Source: JALYXS01 sp051003795
GTDB lineage: Bacteria > Acidobacteriota > Terriglobia > Bryobacterales > Bryobacteraceae
NCBI GenBank assembly: GCA_051003795.1
Contig: JBPCKZ010000094.1
Coordinates: 1-6,817, forward strand
Direction: 5' to 3'
DNA: 6,817 nucleotides
In this document: positions 1-5,657 of the stretch, piece after piece
Layout: the number at the start of each line of letters is the position of its first letter
How positions within the stretch are numbered: position 1 is the stretch's first letter
Notes under the pieces: generated by a model
What the model saw: only the letters and a program-made list of their open reading frames with translations
Databases searched by the model: none
What the model was told of the DNA's origin: nothing
Made by a program: the position numbers and the translations under genes

Positions 1-68
1 TCGGCTATCCGCTCGCGCCACTGATCGGCCTTCGTCGGCACCCTCTCCTCAATGATCGTTTCAGTCAT
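1..68 (-). CDS. N-terminal start of IS66 TnpA-like protein (partial)
   Basis: From the ATG at 68-66 the frame runs open to the window edge. It gives 22 residues: an MTETIIEERV leader followed by PTKADQWRERIA. The A-x-Q-W-R-x-x-I-A pattern at this distance from the N-terminus resembles IS66-type TnpA accessory proteins, which continue into a Ser/Gly-rich turn and a Phe-Cys helix-turn-helix segment. That continuation is outside the window. No clear Shine-Dalgarno sequence precedes the ATG. A GTG ten codons into the frame is less likely, because the GAGGAG before it is too close. TnpA is an accessory protein required with TnpB for IS66 transposition. The call depends on the fit with the GTAAGCG terminus at 125; alone, 22 residues would be too few. 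Confidence 0.5.
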   Translation of the reverse strand, partial: MTETIIEERVPTKADQWRERIA

Positions 69-105
69 GAGACCACTATGCAGCCCGATCAGCCCTTTGG
101 GAAGA

Positions 106-125
106 GGGGTTCATCGGACGCTTAC
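106..125 (-). repeat. Putative IS66 terminal inverted repeat (single copy seen)
   Basis: Minus-strand reading from 125 gives GTAAGCGTCCGATGAACC, which has the GTAAGCG start typical of IS66-family ends. The repeat length is set to 20 bp by family habit, not by comparison, because the partner end is outside the window. Bases 126-133 (GACTTTGC) are the predicted target-site duplication. Confidence 0.5.
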
Positions 126-215
126 GACTTTGCAAACAAGAATGCAGTTGCGATTTTTCTACGGATATCCGGCGTGCTGTCCAGCGTCCTGGCGACAGTG
201 TCGGTTCAATGAGGC

Positions 216-1331
216 TCAAGTCGCGTATTTCTCGAGGCCGCTCGGATCCAGATCGATCCCGAGACCCGGCTCGGACGGGATTTCGAGATATCCATCCACG
301 GCGCGCAATTTCTGGCGAGTTATGGATTCCCGCAAATTCGTTTCCTCCTCGGCAACGAATTCGCATATGAGGGCATTGGGAATCGAGTTCAACCAGTGCA
401 GCGCGGCAGTAACATTTACGTACGTCGTGAAGCCGTGATTCGCAACGGGCAAGCCCCTGTCCCACGCGAGCGCCGCGATTTTCATGGCCTCGGTAAATCC
501 GCCGCATCGCGTCAAATCCACTTGCACCACGTCGATCTTGCCCCGATCCATCAACTCGATAAACGATTGCCGTCCGCTCTCTTCTTCACCGGCGGCAATC
601 CGGACCTCGGTTCCTTCGGCTAGCTTGCGGTACCCGTCGTAATCGTCGGGCCGCAACGGCTCTTCGAACCAGTAAATCTTGTAATCGGAAAAGGCGCGGA
701 CGCGCTGCAACGCCGTTTTCGAATCGTAGACCAATCCGGCGTCGATCAGCAGATCGGCGTCGTCGCCCAAGCCCTTGCGGCCTTCACGCACCAGAGCGAT
801 ATCGGTCTTCTCGTCTTGACCCATCGGGTCCCAGCCGAACTTCACGGCCGTGAAGCCCTGGTCTCGATAGCGGCGCGCGAGGTCGCCCGTTTTCTCCGGG
901 GTCGCCCCGAATAGCGAGCTCGCATAGCAGCGCATTTTCTGGTGGAAACCGCCGCCCAGCAGCTTCCAGATCGGGAGGCCCAATGCTTTTCCCTTGATAT
1001 CCCAGAGCGCGATGTCGATGCCGCTGATGGCGTGAAAACCCGCGCCGCGGCGCCCGCCATAAATGTTTGCGCGGTACATCTTGTGCCAGAGCTTCTCGGT
1101 CTCAAAAGGATCTTCGCCGATTAAAACTTGGGCCAAACCGGTGGCCGTCGTGTGAGAAAACGGGCCTTCGATAGCGCCTTTCACGGCCATCGGATTCGAA
1201 TCGACTTCACCGATCCCGGTGATGCCCGCATCGGTTTCCACCCGCACGATCAACGCGTCCTGTCCGCTGTCGCACTGATATTTGACTTCCGGCTGCCGGA
1301 GGTAAATCGCTTCCACCTTCGTAATTTTCAT
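216..1331 (-). CDS. Enolase-superfamily enzyme, mandelate racemase/muconate lactonizing type (probable acid-sugar dehydratase)
   Basis: This 371-residue protein has the usual full length for the mandelate racemase subgroup and no signal peptide, so it should act in the cytoplasm. Residues 1-125 form the capping domain. The first family signature runs from A101 to G126 (AISGIDIALWDIKGK onward). The barrel carries the Mg ligands D197, E223 (WFEEP) and E249 (AAGEEES), the His-Asp dyad D272 (VQVDLTRCGG) and H299 (VANHGF), and a C-terminal acid at E324. Spacing from D197 to H299 matches mandelate racemase with a constant shift of two. The second-strand motif is K164-F-G, not K-x-K, and D197-A-G replaces the common D-x-N. 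Such enzymes abstract the proton alpha to a carboxylate; most relatives dehydrate aldonic or aldaric acids. The substrate is not readable here. It is the last gene of a probable operon, 22 bp after the lipoprotein gene. The ATG at 1331 has no strong Shine-Dalgarno sequence but gives the normal N-terminus. Confidence 0.93.
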   Translation of the reverse strand: MKITKVEAIYLRQPEVKYQCDSGQDALIVRVETDAGITGIGEVDSNPMAVKGAIEGPFSHTTATGLAQVLIGEDPFETEKLWHKMYRANIYGGRRGAGFHAISGIDIALWDIKGKALGLPIWKLLGGGFHQKMRCYASSLFGATPEKTGDLARRYRDQGFTAVKFGWDPMGQDEKTDIALVREGRKGLGDDADLLIDAGLVYDSKTALQRVRAFSDYKIYWFEEPLRPDDYDGYRKLAEGTEVRIAAGEEESGRQSFIELMDRGKIDVVQVDLTRCGGFTEAMKIAALAWDRGLPVANHGFTTYVNVTAALHWLNSIPNALICEFVAEEETNLRESITRQKLRAVDGYLEIPSEPGLGIDLDPSGLEKYAT

Positions 1332-1353
1332 CGAGATCGTTTTCGAAAAGCGT

Positions 1354-1836
1354 TCAGTCCTTGTCGGCTACCGTCTGATTGATCGATCGTTTTTCGTTGT
1401 TGCCGATCACCTGGACCACGAGCTGCCGCTTGTCTTTGGCGGCCGTGATCATGTCCATTGCGGGTGTAGACATGTTGGCTTCGATTTTCCAACCATTGGC
1501 TCCGAGTTCCCGCTTGTAATAATCGACGATCTTCGCCGCGGGATCGGAGGTTTCGAGCATGACGTGCCGGCCGTGCTTCTCGCTCATGGATTGCGCCATC
1601 ACGACTCTTGCGTCTTTATAGACGGGCACGTCCCTGGGGTAATCGGACGGCATGGAACCGGTGTTCATTTCGATCGAGACCTGCTTGCCATCGCGGCCGG
1701 TGAACGTCATCGAGCTGGCGTCCTTGCCTTTTTGGTCGATGGCGACGCTGCCGCCGGCGCTCGTGTAAGTGTGCCGGGTACAAGCCGCGATACCCAAAAT
1801 CAGAAAAGACAGCGCGGATTTTCGCATTTGCATCAT
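1354..1836 (-). CDS. Small lipoprotein of unknown function
   Basis: From ATG 1836 the product has 160 residues. It begins with a lipoprotein signal peptide: Arg-Lys at 5-6, a hydrophobic stretch, and a lipobox I-A-A-C with the acylated cysteine at C19. It should be anchored in a membrane facing the periplasm. Residues 42-60 resemble a small beta segment (TFTGRDGKQVSIEMNTG). Residues 62-120 carry a recognisable pattern: a P-x-D-Y-P-x-D-V-P-V-Y motif followed by K-D-A, then LETSDPAAKIVDYYKRELG and GW. I have a general recollection of this pattern in acidobacterial and other environmental lipoproteins without known function. In-frame ATGs at 1833 and 1827 are equally possible starts; the last gives the most compact signal peptide. 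A frame reaching back to 1905 is open but would overlap the upstream gene and bury the signal peptide. The gap to the upstream stop codon is 4 bp, so translation is probably coupled. Confidence 0.82.
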   Translation of the reverse strand: MMQMRKSALSFLILGIAACTRHTYTSAGGSVAIDQKGKDASSMTFTGRDGKQVSIEMNTGSMPSDYPRDVPVYKDARVVMAQSMSEKHGRHVMLETSDPAAKIVDYYKRELGANGWKIEANMSTPAMDMITAAKDKRQLVVQVIGNNEKRSINQTVADKD

Positions 1837-1840
1837 TAGA

Positions 1841-4153
1841 TCATTTCGGCAGCGTGAAAGTGAACAGCGCCGAATCGGTGGAGACGGCGATGTACTGCCG
1901 TCCATCGACGCTATAGGAAATGGGCGAACTCCTGATTTCCGCTCCCGTCTGGTAATGCCATAGCTCTTTTCCCGTGAGCGCGTCGAGCGCGATCAGGTTG
2001 CCGTCTTTCGAGGATGCGAAGACCACGCCGCCTCCGGTGGCGAGCACGCCCGCCGACCAGGATCCTTGTTGCAAATCGAAATTCCAACGGACGTCGCCGG
2101 TTTGGGGATCGATCGCGCGGATGGCGCCGGGAAACTGGCCCGCATCCTCTTTCTGGCCCGAACCGACATACGGATCGCCGGGCTTGGGGTCTTTGGTGGT
2201 GCTGGTGTAGACGGCGCAGGATTCCCGCGCGGCGATATAGAAAAGCTTGGTTGCGGGAGACCAGGAGGGCGATGCCCAATTGGTCGCGCCCGAAGCGTCG
2301 GGACAGATATACACGCCCGCGGGAGTCGGGTCGGTACCGGGAATCACGATGGGCCGCCCGCGCTTATCGAGTCCCTTGGCCCAGGTCTGTTTCGCAAACG
2401 CTTTGCCCAGGAGAAACTCGCCGGTTTCGCGGTCGAGCACATAGAAGAACGCGTTGCGATCCGCGTGGATCATGAGCCGCCGCATGCGTCCGCCAAAGAC
2501 GGCATCGATGAGGACCGGCGTTTCGGTGGCGTCCCAATCGTGCGTGTCGTGCGGAGTGAATTGAAAGTGCCACTTGATCCTGCCGGTGTTGGGATCGAGC
2601 GCCAGAACGCTGCAGGTGTAGAGATTGTCGCCCGCGCGTACCGAACCGTCGTAATCGGGCGAAGGGTTGCCGGTGGGCCAGAAGAGCGTATCGGTTTCGG
2701 GATCGTAGGTGCCGGTCATCCATGTCGGGCCGCCGCCGGTTTCAGCGGATTTGCCGGCCCAGGTCGCGCGGGCCGGATCGCCCGGCTGCGCGATGGTGTG
2801 GACGCGCCAAAGCTTCTCGCCGGTTGCGGCGTCGTACGCATCGAGAAATCCAGTGAGCGCGCATTCGCCCGCCGTAATTCCAACGACGATCTTGCCGTCG
2901 ATGGCGAGCGGCGCGTGGGTGATCGACGTGCCGGACTTGTAATTATCGACGGCGATGTCCCAGATCAAGTTGCCCGTTTTCGCGTCGAGCGCGACCAGGT
3001 GCGAATCGAGCGTCGCCATGTAGAGACGGTCGCCCAGGATCGCGAGGCCGCGGTTGGTCATCACGGTGCAATGCGAATGGACATCCGGCGGAAGACGCCG
3101 CGAGTAGCTCCAGATGGTGCGGCCGGTGCGGGCGTCGAGCGCCGCGGCGTTGTTGCGCGGGCCCGTGACGAACATAATGCCATCGACCACTAGCGGCGTG
3201 GTCTCCACTCCGGTCCCGCCGAATTGGTGCGTCCACGATCCCGTAAGCGACGAAGCGTTCGCCGTGTTAATTGACGCCAGCTTGCTGTAGTGCGTGCCGC
3301 GAAGATCGCCCCAGTAGCTCAACCAGTTCCGGGGTTCGCCATCCGACTCGCGCAGGCGGTGAAACGAGACGTTCAGGTCGGCGCTGGGCTCCCACTTGCC
3401 TAATGTAAGCGGCGTGGCGGGGCCGCGCTTCAAGAACGCGATTACATCGGCGGAATCTGCGCCCGAAACCGCCGCGACGGGCATCAGCGATTTTTGGGTG
3501 AGCTTCACTTCGGTCAGATCTTTTTTGAGGAACGAGTGCAGTTTCTCTTGCTCATCCATCATTTGAAGCGAAAACGTGTCCTCGTTTTTGCGGACGCCCC
3601 GCAGCTTGCGCCCATCGCGGAGTTGCACTTCCACGGTTTCAAACGCCTGAGCCATTTCCGCGTGGGGCTGGGCCAGGGAGAGTTGCAGCGCGCGAACTGT
3701 TTTCGCCTCGCCCGCCGAGCTGAGATCGGGACCCAGCCTTCCGCCGATGCCTTTGTACATGTGGCAGCGGCTGCAGCCCGCGCCGCCGAAAAACAGTTGC
3801 TGGCCTTTGGCGGCGTTGCCCGTCACCGGCAGGTCCGGTCCCGACGCGTCCAGCGATTTGAGATAAACGACGACGGAACGCGCCTCCTCGTCGCGCATGG
3901 GAAAGGCCGGCATCTCCGTCCCCGCAATGCCGCCGACGATGTTTTGCATGATCTCCGATTCGAGCGCGCCGCGATGCAATTTGCCGGTGAGATCCGGGCC
4001 GCGGCCCCCTTTGGCGTTCTGGCCATGGCAGGCGGTGCAGGACTTTTCGTATAGGCGGCGTCCCTCGGCGATGCGGTCAAGGTCCGAATGCTGCGCCAAT
4101 GCGGCGGAAACGGCGCAGATCGGAAGGAAGGGCAAAAAGAATTTAGCGGACAT
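1841..4153 (-). CDS. Diheme cytochrome c-PQQ-type dehydrogenase (quinohemoprotein alcohol/sugar dehydrogenase family)
   Basis: The 770-residue product starts with a Sec signal peptide (about 1-20, AALA before QHSD), so it is periplasmic. A first cytochrome c domain has C39-T-A-C-H43 with probable axial M81 (TEMPAF). A second has C127-S-R-C-H131 with probable axial M224 (SLMP), separated by a long insert resembling the planctomycete-type heme-binding domain. From about 275 to the end runs an eight-bladed quinoprotein propeller with repeated A-L-D-x-x-T-G-x-x-x-W blades. Likely cofactor ligands by family pattern are E430 (ITAGE), N496 (PTGNPSPD), D539 with D541 (HDTHDWDA) and R566. Such enzymes oxidise alcohols or sugars and pass electrons to c-heme. 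The vicinal cysteine pair of classical alcohol dehydrogenases is replaced by H361-C362. I recall an acidobacterial 'acido-empty-quinoprotein' family thought to lack PQQ and cannot exclude membership. The frame is open to 4315, but only ATG 4153 puts a signal peptide at the N-terminus; it lacks a strong Shine-Dalgarno sequence. Confidence 0.9.
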   Translation of the reverse strand: MSAKFFLPFLPICAVSAALAQHSDLDRIAEGRRLYEKSCTACHGQNAKGGRGPDLTGKLHRGALESEIMQNIVGGIAGTEMPAFPMRDEEARSVVVYLKSLDASGPDLPVTGNAAKGQQLFFGGAGCSRCHMYKGIGGRLGPDLSSAGEAKTVRALQLSLAQPHAEMAQAFETVEVQLRDGRKLRGVRKNEDTFSLQMMDEQEKLHSFLKKDLTEVKLTQKSLMPVAAVSGADSADVIAFLKRGPATPLTLGKWEPSADLNVSFHRLRESDGEPRNWLSYWGDLRGTHYSKLASINTANASSLTGSWTHQFGGTGVETTPLVVDGIMFVTGPRNNAAALDARTGRTIWSYSRRLPPDVHSHCTVMTNRGLAILGDRLYMATLDSHLVALDAKTGNLIWDIAVDNYKSGTSITHAPLAIDGKIVVGITAGECALTGFLDAYDAATGEKLWRVHTIAQPGDPARATWAGKSAETGGGPTWMTGTYDPETDTLFWPTGNPSPDYDGSVRAGDNLYTCSVLALDPNTGRIKWHFQFTPHDTHDWDATETPVLIDAVFGGRMRRLMIHADRNAFFYVLDRETGEFLLGKAFAKQTWAKGLDKRGRPIVIPGTDPTPAGVYICPDASGATNWASPSWSPATKLFYIAARESCAVYTSTTKDPKPGDPYVGSGQKEDAGQFPGAIRAIDPQTGDVRWNFDLQQGSWSAGVLATGGGVVFASSKDGNLIALDALTGKELWHYQTGAEIRSSPISYSVDGRQYIAVSTDSALFTFTLPK

Positions 4154-4208
4154 GAACAGATGCCATGATACAGAATAAATGACGATACAGAATAAATGAC
4201 GACCAACC
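4154..4208. promoter_or_regulatory. Divergent intergenic region, presumed shared promoters
   Basis: These 55 bp separate the start codons of the quinoprotein gene (minus strand) and the FHA-transglycosylase gene (plus strand). They are clearly more AT-rich than the surrounding coding DNA. Promoters for both transcription units should lie here or reach into the coding ends, which leaves little room for separate operators. On the minus strand a TATCAT preceded by CTG near 4171-4165 could serve as a -10 box, which would imply a very short leader. No convincing -35 box was found. Neither start codon has a strong Shine-Dalgarno sequence. The promoter assignment rests on geometry and base composition. 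Confidence 0.5.
4167..4200. repeat. Perfect 17-bp tandem duplication
   Basis: GATACAGAATAAATGAC occurs twice head to tail with no mismatch (4167-4183 and 4184-4200), and the next three bases repeat GAC. The unit is not palindromic. It fills most of the 55-bp divergent promoter region. It may be a pair of binding sites on nearly the same face of the helix (17 bp is about 1.6 turns, so not exactly in phase) or a recent slippage duplication. Confidence 0.9.
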
Positions 4209-5657
4209 ATGTCCGGCCGCGATGAACAGGCACCATCTCCGCCTATCTTGCACGTCAGCACGGGCGCTTCCCCTTCGGATCGGCGCGAGTACGCCTTCAC
4301 CAAGCCATTCCGCATTGGACGCGTCGAGGAATGCGAGGTCTGGATCCAAGACGAGCACGTCAGCCGCGCTCACGCGGAAGTGTTGTTTGAAGACGGCCAA
4401 TGGCGCGTTCGGGATTTGAATAGCAGCAACGGCATCTTCGTCGGAGGCAGCCGCGTGGAAGTCGCTTCGGTGGGCGAAGCGACGACGATCCGGCTGGGAA
4501 TTCTGGGCCCGAGCGTGTCGTTCAAAGTGGAAATACCCGCGCCGGTAGCCGGTGCCGGGGCCAACGATGTCGAGCGTTACTTCCGGAAACCGGCGAGCGG
4601 CGAAACTGTCGGCGATCACACCAGGATGGTCCGGCAAGCCTTCGAGCAAGTTCAAAAGAAACAGAAACGCAAATACGGCGGAGTGATGGCGGTTCTGATT
4701 CTGGCGATCGTGGCGGCGGGCGGTTATGCGTTTTATCTGAACCGGCAGGCCCGGCGGCAAAAACTGATCGCGCAAGATCTCTTCTATTCCATGAAATCCC
4801 TGGATCTTGATATCGCCAATGTAGAAAGATTGGTTTTGGATTCCAACAACCGGCAGGGCGGCGAGGAAATCCGGAAATATCAGGAACGCCGCAAGCAACT
4901 CGAGAAGAATTACGACCGGTTCCTGGCCACGCTACGCGTCTACAACTCCAAAATGACGGAACAACAGCGGCTCATTTTGCGCGTTGCCCGCATTTTCGGA
5001 GAATGCGAATTGGACATGCCTCCCGAGTTCGTCACGGAAATCGATACTTACATCAAGAAGTGGCAATCGTCCGGCAGACTGGCGAGAGCGGTCCGGAAAG
5101 CCAAGGAGAACGGGTACACGAAGGCCATCGCGGACGATCTGCTGGCGCAAGATCTTCCTCCGCAATTTTTCTATCTCGCGCTTCAGGAGAGCGACTTCGA
5201 TCCCTATAACAGCGGACCGATGACGCGGATGGGAATCGCCAAAGGGATGTGGCAGTTCATACCTCAAACGGCGGTCAAGTACGGGCTGCATGTCGGGCCG
5301 CTGGTGGATTTCAGGCGGCCCGATCCGGGCGACGACCGTCATCACTGGGACCGCTTGACGAAAGCGGCCGCGAGATACCTCAAAGACCTGTACAGCACGG
5401 ACGCGCAAGCATCCGGCCTGCTGGTGATGGCTTGTTACAACTGGGGAGAGGACCGCGTGCTACCGATGGTGCGAAGCATGCCCGCAAATCCCAAGGAACG
5501 AAATTTCTGGAAGCTGCTTTCCGGCCATTACGGCAAGATTCCACCGGAAACTTACGATTATGTTTTCTATATTGCCTCCGCCGCCGTGATTGGAGAGAAC
5601 CCGCGGCTGTTCGGATTCGATTTCGACGATCCTTTGGCCGGGCTGGAAAGCAGATAA
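4209..5657 (+). CDS. FHA domain-transmembrane-lytic transglycosylase fusion protein
   Basis: The 482-residue protein has three parts. Residues about 12-108 form an FHA domain with the phospho-threonine-binding pattern intact: FRIGR (R38), HVSRAHAEV (S52, R53, H55) and NSSNG (N71-G75). A basic stretch (KKQKRK, 150-155) precedes one membrane helix at about 157-177. Charge and architecture predict FHA in the cytoplasm and the C-terminus in the periplasm. Residues about 180-300 are helical and charged, possibly coiled coil. The lytic transglycosylase (SLT, GH23-like) domain spans about 305-462: catalytic E327 in ALQESDFDP, the GMWQFIPQTAVKYGL motif (346-360), TKAAARYLKDLY (384-395) and ACYNWG (408-413). 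The order resembles MltD-type enzymes, but no LysM repeat follows. Such enzymes cleave murein glycan strands to 1,6-anhydromuramic products. The ATG at 4209 lacks a clear Shine-Dalgarno sequence but directly precedes the FHA domain. The downstream membrane protein gene begins at the next base after the stop. Confidence 0.92.
   Translation: MSGRDEQAPSPPILHVSTGASPSDRREYAFTKPFRIGRVEECEVWIQDEHVSRAHAEVLFEDGQWRVRDLNSSNGIFVGGSRVEVASVGEATTIRLGILGPSVSFKVEIPAPVAGAGANDVERYFRKPASGETVGDHTRMVRQAFEQVQKKQKRKYGGVMAVLILAIVAAGGYAFYLNRQARRQKLIAQDLFYSMKSLDLDIANVERLVLDSNNRQGGEEIRKYQERRKQLEKNYDRFLATLRVYNSKMTEQQRLILRVARIFGECELDMPPEFVTEIDTYIKKWQSSGRLARAVRKAKENGYTKAIADDLLAQDLPPQFFYLALQESDFDPYNSGPMTRMGIAKGMWQFIPQTAVKYGLHVGPLVDFRRPDPGDDRHHWDRLTKAAARYLKDLYSTDAQASGLLVMACYNWGEDRVLPMVRSMPANPKERNFWKLLSGHYGKIPPETYDYVFYIASAAVIGENPRLFGFDFDDPLAGLESR
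5645..5650 (+). promoter_or_regulatory. Ribosome binding site of the downstream membrane protein gene
   Basis: GGAAAG lies seven bases before the ATG at 5658, inside the last codons of the FHA-transglycosylase gene. It is the clearest Shine-Dalgarno-like sequence in the window and supports 5658 as the start. With the TAA and ATG directly adjacent, it also supports translational coupling. Confidence 0.6.

Larger units (their letters stand above)
1..125 (-). mobile_element. One end of an IS66-family insertion sequence (truncated by window edge)
   Basis: Read on the minus strand, the segment starts with GTAAGCG at 125-119 and leads after 57 bp into a short reading frame resembling the first gene of IS66 elements. 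IS66-family termini characteristically begin GTAA and often GTAAGCG. These elements make 8-bp target duplications and carry tnpA near one end, so terminus and reading frame support each other. The flanking 8 bp outside the terminus (126-133, GACTTTGC) would be the target duplication copy. The rest of the element, including tnpB, the transposase tnpC and the other terminus, would lie beyond base 1. The insertion sits 90 bp past the 3' end of the enolase-superfamily gene and does not interrupt it. The main doubt is that only one end is visible. Confidence 0.6.

Noticed and set aside
173..199. Imperfect hairpin (CTGTC-CAG ... CTG-GC-GACAG) downstream of the enolase-superfamily gene as a possible terminator
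   Set aside because: The stem is short with a bulge, and on the minus strand it is not followed by a T-run; the nearby T5 (154-158) lies on the plus strand, so it does not fit an intrinsic terminator for this operon.
126..215. The 90-bp gap between the IS end and the operon as a possible small gene or RNA
   Set aside because: No frame with a ribosome binding site or conserved structure was evident; it is simply the 3' flank of the operon.
1340..1349. Perfect 10-bp palindrome TTTTCGAAAA between the lipoprotein and enolase-superfamily genes
   Set aside because: It is short, lies in a 22-bp operon gap, and has no second site or promoter elements around it, so chance is a sufficient explanation.
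1837..1905. N-terminal extension of the lipoprotein gene to an ATG at 1905
   Set aside because: It would overlap the quinoprotein gene by 65 bp and put 23 residues before a clean lipoprotein signal peptide; starts at 1836-1827 are far more plausible.
2066..3193. Long plus-strand open frame of 375 codons inside the quinoprotein gene
   Set aside because: It is antisense to a clearly coding propeller domain, its product shows no recognisable domain and has Arg/Gly-rich composition typical of shadow frames in GC-rich DNA.
4154..4315. N-terminal extension of the quinoprotein gene to 4315
   Set aside because: It would run through the divergent promoter region and into the FHA gene, and would place 54 residues before an evident signal peptide.
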